A stretch of 27,935 nucleotides of DNA from CAYRFQ01 sp964423615 (GCA_964423615.1 CAYRFQ010000104.1:1-27935), one strand, 5' to 3'. Shown: positions 7,854 to 16,609, numbered from the stretch's first letter. Numbers and translations are program-made. Notes: a model not told the origin generated them from the letters alone.

Positions 7854-9239
7854 ATGGATCGCCGAAACTGGCTAAAACTAGGCGCGCTCAGTTTTGGTGC
7901 GCTCAGTGCTGGACAGGCCCTCCACCTCGGCCAGTTATTTGCGGCCGAGCGACAAACAACGATCGATCCGAATTTCTCGGTAATCTTGTTCTGGGCAAAC
8001 GGTGGACCGAGTCACCTCGAAACGTTCGACCTGAAGCCGGAAGCCCCCGAAGGTCATCGAGGCCCGTTTCGACCGACTCATACCAACATTCCTGGAATGG
8101 ACATTTGCGAGTTGTTTCCACGACTGGCAACGATGGCCGACAAGTACACGATTCTTCGCAACCTCCACCACGAACGAGCCCAGCACTCTGGCGGTACACA
8201 CCGCTTCTTGACAGGGCATTCGTCGCGTGCAGCCAACTTGGCCAACTCCGAAAATCCCGAAATCGGTTCCGTCGTCGCCAAACACCTTGAAGGCCAACAA
8301 GCAGACATTCCCCTGTTCGTGGGTAACACACAATTCTATGGCGGTGGTCCAGCCTATCTGGGCCGGGCGAACGCGCCGTTCATGCCCTATTCGAATAACC
8401 CAGTCTCTGCTAGCGGCAATAACGTTTACGACCCCATCTCGATTTATCACCCCGACGACGGACGCGAGACGATCCAACTCGAAGTCGAATCTCCCCGTCG
8501 GCTCCGCGAACGTAGCCAACTGCTACAAGAGTTCGATCGCCTGCGTCGCAAGTCAGAATCGTCGCCAGCGCAGGAGAACCTGGGCGGATACCAACGGCGC
8601 GCCGTGGACATTCTCCTGAGCGGCAAGACTCGCGCCGCGTTCGATCTCTCGCGGGAGCCCGATCGCGTCCAGGAACGTTACGGGCGGACCCATTGGGGCA
8701 AGAGCTTGTTGACGTGTCGCCGTCTTGTCGAAGCAGGCGTTCGCTTCGTGCAATGTCAGGCGACCTATCGACTTCCAGCAGACGTCGGACGAACATCCAA
8801 CTGGGACGACCACTCCGTCAATTCCCACATTTTCGACGCGTATGAACTGAAACTCCCGGCCCTCGACTACGCTATGTCAGCCCTCGTCGAAGATATGTAC
8901 GCCCGCGGTTTGGACCGCCACGTTCTGTTCATCTTCTGTGGAGAATTCGGACGGACGCCTCGCATCCGTCACCAGCACACCTCCAAACGTCCGGGACGCG
9001 ATCACTGGCCAAGTGCGATGAGCGTCTTTCTCGCTGGTGGTGGATTGCGGATGGGCCAGATCATCGGAGCAACGAACTCGCGAGGGGAATACCCTGTCCA
9101 ACGGGCCATGGACAGCAACTGCCTGCTCGCGACCATCTACCATCGGTTCGGGATCAACACGACGAACACGTTTGAAGATTTTACAGGACGTCCGGTGCAT
9201 ATTCTGCCAAAGGGCGAGGTGATCCGCGAGTTATTGTGA
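7854..9239 (+). CDS. DUF1501 family exported protein
   Basis: DUF1501 proteins are exported, alkaline-phosphatase-fold (sulfatase-like) proteins that are highly expanded in planctomycetes. Their substrates are mostly unknown. The start at 7854 is chosen because the protein then begins MDRRNWLKLGALSFGALSAG, a twin-arginine-type leader with the usual RRxWLKLG form. Family motifs follow: ILFWANGGPSHLETFDLKP (residues about 45-63), the LPRLATM-like segment, HHERAQHSGGTHRFLTG, WDDHSVNSHIFD and, near the end, FIFCGEFGRTPRI followed by GRDHWP. Asp, His and Thr residues in these motifs are candidate metal ligands. At 461 aa the length is normal. Planctomycete DUF1501 genes often follow a DUF1549/DUF1553 gene; here there is none. 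The next gene starts 50 bp downstream, so it may be the first gene of a three-gene operon. Confidence 0.92.
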   Translation: MDRRNWLKLGALSFGALSAGQALHLGQLFAAERQTTIDPNFSVILFWANGGPSHLETFDLKPEAPEGHRGPFRPTHTNIPGMDICELFPRLATMADKYTILRNLHHERAQHSGGTHRFLTGHSSRAANLANSENPEIGSVVAKHLEGQQADIPLFVGNTQFYGGGPAYLGRANAPFMPYSNNPVSASGNNVYDPISIYHPDDGRETIQLEVESPRRLRERSQLLQEFDRLRRKSESSPAQENLGGYQRRAVDILLSGKTRAAFDLSREPDRVQERYGRTHWGKSLLTCRRLVEAGVRFVQCQATYRLPADVGRTSNWDDHSVNSHIFDAYELKLPALDYAMSALVEDMYARGLDRHVLFIFCGEFGRTPRIRHQHTSKRPGRDHWPSAMSVFLAGGGLRMGQIIGATNSRGEYPVQRAMDSNCLLATIYHRFGINTTNTFEDFTGRPVHILPKGEVIRELL

Positions 9240-9289
9240 AATCGACTTCGAGAAGTTTGAGAGATCATGACGGAATCACAGGAGCGTTC

Positions 9290-10072
9290 ATGACGCAGCA
9301 AGAATTACCAACTCCTGAGGACGAACAGGACCGCCATATACTCGATGTTTACGAGAAAGTCGGCTGGGCCGTCATTGGCATCGAAGCCGAAGACTACAAC
9401 CCCGCCTTTGCGTTTTCTGTTGGCGTGTTTCGAACGTTCGAACATCCCGAAATCCTCATCATGGGCTTGAAGCCAACGGCGGCCCAAGCGGTCATCAACC
9501 ACATCGGTGAAATGATCCAAATGGGAAAACGCTTCGGACCAGGACGCTACGAAGGAGTACTCGAAGACGTACCCGTCGAGTTCGCCGCTGTCTTTCCTCA
9601 GCATTACAGAGAACACATGGGGTACGCGTGTTGGTTCCATGGCCGAACCGATTTTCCCGCTCTGCAGTGCGTGTATCCCGACAAAGCAGGTCGATTCCCC
9701 GGTGAGCCCGATTGCACGTACGAGTTGTATTGGCAGCAACGCATTCTTGGCCCGACGACCAATTTCCCCAACGGTTGGCTATTCCCCGATCCACCCAACG
9801 CTGCCTCTTTTGCCCTGAAGCAGACTTTTCGCGAAGGCAAACCTATCCTGCTCGTGGCCCACGATGACGATGCCGAAGACGAATCGAGCGGATGGCAATT
9901 TCTCACAGGCGAAACGATAACGACGTCCGACGCGATGATCGTTGGTCTCTCGACCGTGGTCGAGCTTGATCCGACGGTCAACGAATTGGCCGACCTCCCG
10001 CCTGGATGGCAAGCCGAACGCGATGCCCCCGGTGCTCCTTGGCGACGAGCCCCAAAGGACGACGATGAGTGA
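9290..10072 (+). CDS. DUF4262-like protein with an extra C-terminal domain
   Basis: Residues about 14-125 resemble DUF4262: HILDVYEKVGWAVIGIEAED, then AFAFSVGVFRTFEHPEILIM, FGPGRY and REHMGYACWFHGRTDFPALQ. Residues about 165-255 form a second unit (ILLVAHDDDAEDESSGWQFL, ELDPTVNELADLPPGWQAER) like the short domain seen after DUF4262 or in DUF2185-type immunity proteins. That second comparison is from memory and tentative. There is no signal peptide, so the protein is cytoplasmic. The biochemical role is unknown. AGGAG at 9280-9284 five bases before the ATG decides this start over the longer upstream frame. It lies between DUF1501 and the methyltransferase in the same direction with short gaps. 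Confidence 0.8.
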   Translation: MTQQELPTPEDEQDRHILDVYEKVGWAVIGIEAEDYNPAFAFSVGVFRTFEHPEILIMGLKPTAAQAVINHIGEMIQMGKRFGPGRYEGVLEDVPVEFAAVFPQHYREHMGYACWFHGRTDFPALQCVYPDKAGRFPGEPDCTYELYWQQRILGPTTNFPNGWLFPDPPNAASFALKQTFREGKPILLVAHDDDAEDESSGWQFLTGETITTSDAMIVGLSTVVELDPTVNELADLPPGWQAERDAPGAPWRRAPKDDDE

Positions 10073-10134
10073 TCGCCAGTAGTTTTTTTGAGTCGAACCA
10101 CTCCGACCAGAAAACGACCCAGAAAGCCGATGGT

Positions 10135-10926
10135 ATGTTAACGAGTCTTCAAAACCCACTCGTGAAACAAATGCGACGCCTCCACGAAGCCAAGGGACGA
10201 AGACAACAAGGCGTTTTTCTGGTCGAAGGAACCCATCTCATCGAAGCTGCACTCGTTGCCGTTACCCAGTTCGAAACGATTTGCTCCACCCCGACCTGGC
10301 AGACACGACACCCCCAGTTGTGGCAACAAGCGAAGTCACACTCCCAACGAGCCGAAACAGTTAGCGACCAACTCCTCGGTGCGATCGCGACGACGGTTCA
10401 TCCAGACGGCGTTGTCGCGACTCTCCCCCGAAACGCCGTTCATACACACCTACCAACGAACTTGAACTTGGGAGTTGCGTTCGAAACACTCCAAGATCCA
10501 GGAAACCTCGGAACCATCATCCGAACGGCGTCAGCCGCGGGAGCCGATGGCCTTTGGCTCAGTCCGGACAGCGTCGATTTGGATCATCCCAAGGTGTTGC
10601 GAGCTTCTGCCGGCCAGTGGTTTACGTTGCCCATGGCCGTCAGCGAAGACCTTGCCGAGAAGGTTCGTGCGTGTCAACAAACCGGAGTACAAACGATCGC
10701 CACCCGTCCGGAAGCGGACCGAACTTACTGGGAAATAGATCTGACGAAGCCGACTTTGTTTCTGCTCGGGAACGAAGGGGCTGGTCTCTCGGCGGAGTTA
10801 GTGGATATCGCCGACGAAGCAATTCGGATTCCCCTGGAACCGGCTGTGGAATCCTTGAACGTCGCCATCACGACAGCTCTGGTGTTGTATGAAGCACGAC
10901 GGCAGAGAACACGAGCAAGGAAGTAA
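10135..10926 (+). CDS. TrmH/SpoU-family RNA 2'-O-methyltransferase
   Basis: This SAM-dependent methyltransferase of the SPOUT class probably methylates a ribose 2'-OH in rRNA or tRNA. The 263-aa protein has a small N-terminal substrate-binding domain (LQNPLVKQMRRLHEAKGRRQ, then GVFLVEGTHLIEAAL), a linker, and the catalytic domain. Motif 1 is DPGNLGTIIRTASAAGADGL with the catalytic Arg and Asn, motif 2 is FLLGNEGAGLS and motif 3 is ESLNVAITTALVLYEA. All key residues are present, so it should be active. The ATG at 10135 fits the family N-terminus; a GTG at 10069 would add an unlikely Ser/Lys/Asn-rich leader. It is the donor of the inverted fragment at 3660-3942. A transposase remnant lies within about 80 bp of its 3' end. 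Confidence 0.93.
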   Translation: MLTSLQNPLVKQMRRLHEAKGRRQQGVFLVEGTHLIEAALVAVTQFETICSTPTWQTRHPQLWQQAKSHSQRAETVSDQLLGAIATTVHPDGVVATLPRNAVHTHLPTNLNLGVAFETLQDPGNLGTIIRTASAAGADGLWLSPDSVDLDHPKVLRASAGQWFTLPMAVSEDLAEKVRACQQTGVQTIATRPEADRTYWEIDLTKPTLFLLGNEGAGLSAELVDIADEAIRIPLEPAVESLNVAITTALVLYEARRQRTRARK

Positions 10927-11004
10927 CAGGCACTCGCGGAACGGGAATATTGATAGGCAGCCGTTTCGGTGGTATTGTGGAGCACGGCTCGGACGCTCGG
11001 AGAA

Positions 11005-11384
11005 ATAAGTGTCCGTTGAAAACCTTGCCAAAGGACTTGGGCACCGGGCATGTTCGTTTTCTTGTTTGGGATGTATCCGCCCAACTGGGCCACCATCAAC
11101 ACCATCTCCCGAAGACTTGGCGGACTCGCCGGCCGAGCCTTCTTGTGAATTGCGAAGCAGACCGATTGCCATTCACAAGGTTCGAACACACATTCGCAGT
11201 CGATGTCGGGAGGTTCCCGACACAGACGGCAAACATAAAGTTTCCGCCAAGTCACGATCAGGTACACACCCCAAACACTCTTCCAGCGATCCAGACTTTC
11301 GAAGCGACGAGACTCCACGCGGCAACCGGGCTTGAGCGTCCGGAAGAAAATTACAGGTGGTTGAAACCAGCCTTTTTGTGTAAG
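11005..11384 (-). pseudogene. C-terminal remnant of an IS4-type transposase
   Basis: The minus strand is open from an in-frame TAA at 11385-11387 and reads FFRTLKPGCRVESRRFESLD, then a SVWGVYLIVTWRKLYVCRLC stretch, FEPCEWQSVCF, and SLREMVLMVAQLGGYIPNKK ending LWQGFQR. This is the characteristic end of IS4-family transposases: the LKSGCRVE region, VYLIVAWR, REHPD, FEPxEW, and the AQLGGxxxRKxDxxPGPxxLWxG block of the Tn5 dimerisation type. Everything upstream of about the LKSGCRVE motif, including the DDE catalytic core, is missing and no terminal inverted repeats are visible. It is therefore a relic. The flanking 11400-11640 stretch contains nothing else I recognise. Confidence 0.85.
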
Positions 11385-11691
11385 TTATCGTGATGTCTGG
11401 AGATGCGAAAACGAGGGTGTGACCAAAGGGTGCAAAAAGGGCACAGGTTTAGTACCAGAAGTATGCAGTTTAGTGTCAATTTGCTGTCGTTTTCTGTACG
11501 TTTTCGCTCCGACAGGTCGTCGTCGATAACTTTGAGTCGCGTCGGAATTGGCAAATTTCGGAGGTCGTACAAAACTCATTTCATCCGACTACCCAATGGA
11601 AAAGGATTGAAGGTGAAGGGTTAGTGCCCAGAGAGTTTCAAGAAGCATGACCTCAACGGCCTATGTTCTATATCATCTTGGATTTCACACC

Positions 11692-12672
11692 ATGCGCATA
11701 GTCCTGCTAATAATCGTCTTGGTCCTGTTAGTTCTACTCGCCCGAAACTGTTACTTCACGGTTGGTCCAACCGAGTATGCTTATGTCACCTATTTTGGAG
11801 AACCTGTCGCAACGTATGACGGAGCGGACGCTGAGAATGATGCTGGATTGCACCTACGTTGGCCTTGGCCAATCTACACAGTCCGAAAAGTAGACCGCCG
11901 ATTACTTCAGTTCGACCTGCCCATCCGTTCGGTTCAGTTCCGCGCACCGAAAAGTCAAGATGCGTTGAGTGCTGAAGTCGGCAGCTTGGCACTCGTCCAG
12001 GGATATGTTTGTTGGCGTGTTCCTGACAAGGAAGCCGTCGACGTCTTTATCCGAAACCACGACACAATCAAGAACGCCGAAGCGTTTCTCAGCGTCGAGA
12101 TCACCGGACGGTTGGAAGCGGAACTCCGGCAACTCAATCTGGAAGATTTGATCAATGAAAAGAATCCCGTCGTCGTTCGTGAGACTCTCCAAAAGGTCCG
12201 CCAGTCATTGATCTCTGAAGGCTCGGAACTCCGTTCTAAACTCGAAAAGCAAGGCATCGCGGTGGTCGATGTCCGTATCCGTCGACTGGCCTATCCGATG
12301 TCCGTTCACCCCACGATCTACGACCGGATTCGCGAAGAACGAGATAGCAAAGTTCAGGAGAAGGAAATCGAGACGATGGTCAAGGTCAAAGAGATCGAGA
12401 CCAAGACATCCAAGGAAGTGAGTCGGTTGGAAACCGAAGCGAAGGCTGCGAAACAACTCTATGAAGGGGAAGCCCAGGCGAAGGTGATCGAGATCAATAA
12501 CAAGGCTCGAAGCCAAGCTCCCGAGTTCTTTAAGATTTATCGGGGAATCCAATTCCTCCGACAAACGTTGACCAACAACCGTGGAATTTTGTGGCGGTCG
12601 ACAAAAGAACCTTTCTGGGACCTCCTCGGCAGTCAGTCCTCTTCGACGGAGAAATCGGGAGGGCAAAAGTAG
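11692..12672 (+). CDS. HflC-like SPFH-domain membrane protein
   Basis: SPFH proteins of the HflK/HflC type form inner-membrane cage complexes that restrain the FtsH protease. The protein (326 aa from the ATG at 11692) has an N-terminal anchor (MRIVLLIIVLVLLVLLARNC), then the SPFH domain starting at GPTEYAYVTYFGEPV with LRWPWPIYTVRKVDRRLLQF. From about residue 205 a long charged coiled coil follows (RIREERDSKVQEKEIETMVK onward, GEAQAKVIEINNKA). An in-frame ATG at 11647 could add 15 residues; the shorter start is preferred because it puts the anchor first. Only two bases separate it from the next gene, so the two are translationally coupled. The gene order (C-like first) is the reverse of the common hflK-hflC order. 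Confidence 0.85.
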   Translation: MRIVLLIIVLVLLVLLARNCYFTVGPTEYAYVTYFGEPVATYDGADAENDAGLHLRWPWPIYTVRKVDRRLLQFDLPIRSVQFRAPKSQDALSAEVGSLALVQGYVCWRVPDKEAVDVFIRNHDTIKNAEAFLSVEITGRLEAELRQLNLEDLINEKNPVVVRETLQKVRQSLISEGSELRSKLEKQGIAVVDVRIRRLAYPMSVHPTIYDRIREERDSKVQEKEIETMVKVKEIETKTSKEVSRLETEAKAAKQLYEGEAQAKVIEINNKARSQAPEFFKIYRGIQFLRQTLTNNRGILWRSTKEPFWDLLGSQSSSTEKSGGQK

Positions 12673-12674
12673 TC

Positions 12675-13607
12675 ATGAAGTTCCTTCGCTATTTGCTTGG
12701 AGTCGTTCTTGTCGGAGTAGTGGGATGGCTGGGGACTGGAATCTCGGTCGTTCAACCTGGAGAAAAGGCCGTCGTCCGCCGTTTCGGGAAGGTAATTCAC
12801 CAAGCTCTTGGTTCAGGGCTTTACGTCGGCCTTCCTTGGGGAATCGATCAAGTCGATCGCGTCCAAGTGCGTCGGAAACGTAAGGTGACGATCGGGTACG
12901 TGCCACAACCACTTGACGAAGACGATCCTTTTCCTGTGACTCCACCAGAAGGTCAGTATCTCACGGGCGACCACAACTTGATCAACGTGCAGGCCGCGAT
13001 TTACTACTCGGTCGATCCGGAGAATGTGGTGCAGTTTGTTGTGGAGCGTGACAACATTCCGACGATCGTAGCGCAGGTTGGTTCGAGCGTTCTCCTCGAA
13101 TGGACCGCGACACAGAAGGTCGATGATATCATTCTTCTCAACCAACAGGCCGAAGGCCTGATTGACGTGTTGGAAGAGAAAACTGCGAAGCGGATCGCTG
13201 CTTACAATCTTGGGATCGAAATCCAAAGCGCTCAGGTGACGATTTTGAGTCCTCCCGATGCTGTGAAACCGGCGTTCGAAGCTGTCACGGCTGCCGAAGC
13301 ACGCAAGGAAACGAAAATCAGTCGAGCCGAGCGAAATTCCCGCCTGCAAATCAGCGAAGCGAGGGCCGAGAATCTCCGGGTCAAAGCCATCGCGCTCCAA
13401 GAGAAAGCCAACACAATCCGGAAGGCGGAAACGGATGCGGACGTGTTCCTCCAAGCTCTCGCCAAACATCGTGAGGCCTTGAAGACCGACCCGGATCATC
13501 TCGAAACTTACCGGCGCGAGGAACTGTTAAAGCTCTTCCGCACTGGGTTGCTCACGTTCCGAGAAACCTCCAAGAAAGAGGTGTTGATACAGGTCCAAGG
13601 CCCGTAG
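12675..13607 (+). CDS. HflK-like SPFH-domain membrane protein
   Basis: This is the partner of the preceding SPFH protein, 310 aa. Residues 4-27 form the membrane anchor (LRYLLGVVLVGVVGWLGTGI). The SPFH domain opens with VVQPGEKAVVRRFGKV and GLYVGLPWGIDQVDRVQVRR, contains LTGDHNLINVQAAIYYSVDP, which is typical of HflK, and passes into a coiled coil (EAVTAAEARKETKISRAERN) near residue 205. The start at 12675 follows a GGGAGGG tract at a suitable distance and lies two bases after the previous stop. No ftsH is visible nearby. The 3' end meets the convergent gene at 13616 with an 8-bp gap. The family is clear; the FtsH link is inferred from the family. Confidence 0.87.
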   Translation: MKFLRYLLGVVLVGVVGWLGTGISVVQPGEKAVVRRFGKVIHQALGSGLYVGLPWGIDQVDRVQVRRKRKVTIGYVPQPLDEDDPFPVTPPEGQYLTGDHNLINVQAAIYYSVDPENVVQFVVERDNIPTIVAQVGSSVLLEWTATQKVDDIILLNQQAEGLIDVLEEKTAKRIAAYNLGIEIQSAQVTILSPPDAVKPAFEAVTAAEARKETKISRAERNSRLQISEARAENLRVKAIALQEKANTIRKAETDADVFLQALAKHREALKTDPDHLETYRREELLKLFRTGLLTFRETSKKEVLIQVQGP

Positions 13608-13615
13608 TGGTTGGG

Positions 13616-14401
13616 TTACTGGCCTGATGGCAAGCGAATCCCTCGTTCCGGGGTTTCTGTTGTTGGTTCTGCCGCTGGTTGAAGTAGTACGGGGGCGTTC
13701 TGGGAGGTGGTTCCTGCCGATTCCAGAGACGTTGTGACTTGTTCCTCCGACGGTGGAAGCAATCCAGCGGGGGCCCTCAGCGAAACTGTTCCAGTGGATT
13801 CTGGTGGTGTCGTGACTTGTTGCGATTGGGTGCTCTGCGAGCTTCCAGAGGTAGACCGCAAGGCTGGGTTAGCAACGAGTTGGTTCCTCCAGGAAATTCC
13901 CCAACGTCGTCTCGCTTCTTCGATCAACGTCTGTTGCCTCGAGCCCACCGTCTGGAAGACGGACTGACGGTTTGGGGTCCTCTGGGACGTTCGTGCAAGT
14001 TCGAGCCGTTGGACATTTCTCAGAATTGCAGTTCGCAACACCAAATCAGTCATTCGAGCCGTTTGGTTCCTCAGGGTATTGAGTTGTTGTTGCTGTTGCA
14101 GGACCGTCAACATCTGTTGTTGCTGCCTCAGAAGCGTCAATAATTGCTGCTGTTGCACCTGTTGGATTAGTCGTTGTCTCTGACGGAGACCGGTGTTGAG
14201 TTGCCGACCAAACGATCGTCCGCCGAGCCGTCCAAAGGCCCCAGGAAACGAATTGTTCGAAGAGTTGGCAAACGTCATGATTCGCCCAACTGACCCGCCT
14301 TGGGACCGACGCATACGTTGTGATTGTTGACACTGACTGAATGCCGTCGAAACGCTGGTTGCGGTCAACGCAAGACACAAAAGCCACTTGACGGGATGCA
14401 T
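13616..14401 (-). CDS. Secreted glutamine-rich coiled-coil protein
   Basis: Unknown family, 261 aa. It begins with a clear signal peptide (MHPVKWLLCLALTATSVSTA, cleaved before about FSQ). GGAG 8 bases before this ATG supports it over longer frames. Residues about 70-115 are strongly glutamine-rich (LIQQVQQQQLLTLLRQQQQM, then LQQQQQLNTL) and probably form a coiled coil, continuing into an Arg-rich helical stretch. Near the C-terminus two imperfect copies of a roughly 26-residue unit occur, opening QQVTTPPESTGTVSLRAP and EQVTTSLESAGTTSQNAP. The mature protein is basic and low in complexity, suggesting a structural or envelope role. The Gln codons are a CAA/CAG mix, not one pure triplet tract, so it is not a simple slippage product. 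Confidence 0.8.
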   Translation of the reverse strand: MHPVKWLLCLALTATSVSTAFSQCQQSQRMRRSQGGSVGRIMTFANSSNNSFPGAFGRLGGRSFGRQLNTGLRQRQRLIQQVQQQQLLTLLRQQQQMLTVLQQQQQLNTLRNQTARMTDLVLRTAILRNVQRLELARTSQRTPNRQSVFQTVGSRQQTLIEEARRRWGISWRNQLVANPALRSTSGSSQSTQSQQVTTPPESTGTVSLRAPAGLLPPSEEQVTTSLESAGTTSQNAPVLLQPAAEPTTETPERGIRLPSGQ

Positions 14402-14932
14402 GTCGAATTCTCCGCAAGAACTTCGCTGAATTCCCCGGAATTGGGGACGGAATTGAATTCGGAATGGAAAAGCGAATCCTAATTTGTCAAAAGCATCAAC
14501 CAGGAGGGTTGAGACAATAAGACCTATCGTAGCCGGTGGGATGAGTGTTGCCAAGCTTCGGATTACAGAAAAATATCGAGTTGCAAATCGAGAACTGAGA
14601 AAGACATCTCACGCAAAGATGCAAAGTCGGCTTTTCTTGTCGGTTTCCTCCAGGCGACAGTTGGTGTCGTCTTCAGAAAAAAACACGATCGCTAACCCAC
14701 TCCATTCTTACAACATGCCGTGAATACTTCCCGTTCGAGTCGGTTATCGGATTAATCGCCCAACCCCTTAGGATTCCAAGATCCAGGGGAGGGGTCGCAT
14801 TGGAACAACGAAAAAACAATTTGCCTGGAAGCACCGATTGTGGTTCTATGCTAACACAACTCCTTGGCCGTTTTTGGTTGGGTAACTCCAGGATTGGCTA
14901 CTGGTGACACATCCGTTCTCCTTGAGGCTTTC
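14402..14932. other. Divergent intergenic region
   Basis: About 530 bp between a minus-strand secreted-protein gene and the plus-strand SDR gene. It should contain both promoters, but none matches consensus well. TCTCACGCAAAGATGCAAAG at 14607-14626 resembles a short word I associate with dispersed intergenic repeats in environmental bacteria; that association is from memory. No supported gene. Confidence 0.35.
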
Positions 14933-15742
14933 ATGTCGATCTTTCAAAAGAAAGTCGTTTTCATCACAGGGGCTGCGAGTGGTATCGGGCGCGAAATTGC
15001 TCGTCAACTCGCTCCCAAGGGAGCCATCATTGCGGGTTTCGATCTGAACCAAGAAGCCCTCGACAGTCTTGGCAAAGAACTCAATGGAACTCGCTACGGT
15101 TGGCACGCCGGCGACGTGACCAAGCCCGAAACGCTCCAAGAAGCAGTAACCAAGCTCGAGGCTGAACTCGGTTCGATCGACATGCTCGTTGCCAGCGCCG
15201 GGATCGGACGGCCCAGTTCGTTCAAGGATGGAAGCCTCGGAAACTTCGAACCGACCATCATGATCAACCTTGTCGGGGTAGCCAATAGCATCCACGCCGT
15301 CGTGCCAGGCATGATCGAACGTCAGTCCGGACACCTCGTGGCCTTGAGCAGTCTCGCGTCTTTTCGTGGAATGCCAGGAATGGCGGCCTATTGTGCGAGC
15401 AAATCCGGAGTGAACGCGATGATGGAATCGTATCGTGTTGAACTCAAGCCGCACGGAATTGATTGCACGACGGTTTGTCCAGGGTGGATCCGGACGCCAA
15501 TGACGGATGCCGTCGGTTTCGACCTTCCGAAGATGTTGGACCTCGAAATCGCGGTGGGAACAATCATCCAGGCCATCGAGAAAAAGAAAACGTTCGTTGC
15601 GTTTCCTGGCGACCTTGTACGTCGATTACGATTCTTGAACATGCTCCCGTGGGGCACAAGCGATGGACTGATAGCCAAGGAATTCGCTAAACTGGAACGG
15701 TTGCGGAAACCGAATGCTGATGACAAAAGTGATAGCGAGTGA
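14933..15742 (+). CDS. Short-chain dehydrogenase/reductase (SDR)
   Basis: Classical SDR, 269 aa, cytoplasmic, using NAD(P)H. The nucleotide-binding motif TGAASGIG is at about residues 12-19, ASAGIG stands in the NAG-motif position, the catalytic Ser lies in LSSLASF, and the YCASK catalytic pair is near 155-159. The substrate-side segment CPGWIRTPMTD follows. The C-terminus is basic (DLVRRLRFLNMLPW), a form seen in SDRs acting on lipids or steroids, but the substrate cannot be told from sequence. GAGG before the ATG supports the start at 14933. The stop overlaps a possible GTG of the following leucyltransferase frame, so the two are probably co-transcribed. Confidence 0.92.
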   Translation: MSIFQKKVVFITGAASGIGREIARQLAPKGAIIAGFDLNQEALDSLGKELNGTRYGWHAGDVTKPETLQEAVTKLEAELGSIDMLVASAGIGRPSSFKDGSLGNFEPTIMINLVGVANSIHAVVPGMIERQSGHLVALSSLASFRGMPGMAAYCASKSGVNAMMESYRVELKPHGIDCTTVCPGWIRTPMTDAVGFDLPKMLDLEIAVGTIIQAIEKKKTFVAFPGDLVRRLRFLNMLPWGTSDGLIAKEFAKLERLRKPNADDKSDSE

Positions 15743-15822
15743 GCACGAATTTGGGACGACACTCCCAACTTCCGGAAGGCATCCAACATCAGCGCAGATT
15801 GACCGACGTGGTGGGAGACCTC

Positions 15823-16545
15823 ATGGAACTGCTCTTGGAATACACCGCTCCTCCGAGCCAGTGCGGGTACCTGTCCGACCAATCATGGAGCCTCCATCAT
15901 GAGTTGTTCAAAAAAATTTCCGCGAGTGAATATATGGACCGAATGGCTAACGGGTGGCGGCGGTTCGGGAGAATGCTCTTTCAACCCAGGTGTCCTAAGT
16001 GCCAGCAGTGTCAGTCACTCCGGGTTGTGGTCGACGAGTTCCGCCCAAACCGGAGTCAAAAACGGGCCCGCAAGGCCAACGAGAAAGATGTCCGGTTAGA
16101 GATCGGCCTGCCTGCTGTCACGACTCGAAAGCTCAAGCTTTACGATCGATATCACGCCTTCCAGTCGGTCAACAAGGGGTGGCCCGATCAACCCGCCAAA
16201 GACGCCGAGAGCTATGCCCAGTCCTTTATCGATAACCCCTTCCCGACCGAAGAGTGGCGGTATTATCTTGGAGATAATTTGATTGCTACAGGCTACGTCG
16301 ACATCCTTCCTGGCGGAGCCTCGGCGATCTATTTCTTCTACGACCCAGATCACCGCAAACGCTCGCTTGGGACCTGGAACGTCCTTCGTCTCATCGAAGA
16401 ATGCCGGGAACGTGGCATCCCACACCTCTACCTTGGTTATTACGTCCGTGGGAGCGAATCTCTGGAATACAAGGCCAACTTCCGACCCAACGAGTTGTTC
16501 GGGCCAGAAGGGGAGTGGCGACCGTTTTTGTCGGCTTCAGGTTGA
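15823..16545 (+). CDS. bpt: Aspartate/glutamate leucyltransferase (Bpt)
   Basis: Bpt transfers leucine from Leu-tRNA to proteins with N-terminal Asp or Glu, marking them for ClpS/ClpAP in the bacterial N-end rule. The 240-aa protein has the ATE N-terminal pattern with Cys14 (SQCGYL), RMANGWRRFGRMLFQPRCPK and the cysteine cluster Cys57, Cys60, Cys63, then SLRVVVDEFRPNRSQKRARK. The C-terminal acetyltransferase-like fold carries GYVDILPGGASAIYFFYDPD and the SLGTWNVLRLIEECRERGIP region, ending in LEYKANFRPNELFGP. All family hallmarks are present. GGGAG six bases before the ATG at 15823 supports this start; a GTG at 15739 would add 28 residues not seen in the family. It directly follows the SDR gene. 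Confidence 0.93.
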   Translation: MELLLEYTAPPSQCGYLSDQSWSLHHELFKKISASEYMDRMANGWRRFGRMLFQPRCPKCQQCQSLRVVVDEFRPNRSQKRARKANEKDVRLEIGLPAVTTRKLKLYDRYHAFQSVNKGWPDQPAKDAESYAQSFIDNPFPTEEWRYYLGDNLIATGYVDILPGGASAIYFFYDPDHRKRSLGTWNVLRLIEECRERGIPHLYLGYYVRGSESLEYKANFRPNELFGPEGEWRPFLSASG

Positions 16546-16603
16546 GTTTGGGAGACTTCGGAGTTCCAGATGCTTCCATCGTGCTCACGCTGGTAATCTC
16601 GGA

Positions 16604-16609
16604 TATAAT
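16604..16609 (+). promoter_or_regulatory. Possible -10 element upstream of phhA
   Basis: A perfect TATAAT lies 122 bp before the phhA start. No good -35 hexamer is found 16-18 bases upstream (best is TGCTCA), so the assignment is weak. Confidence 0.3.
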
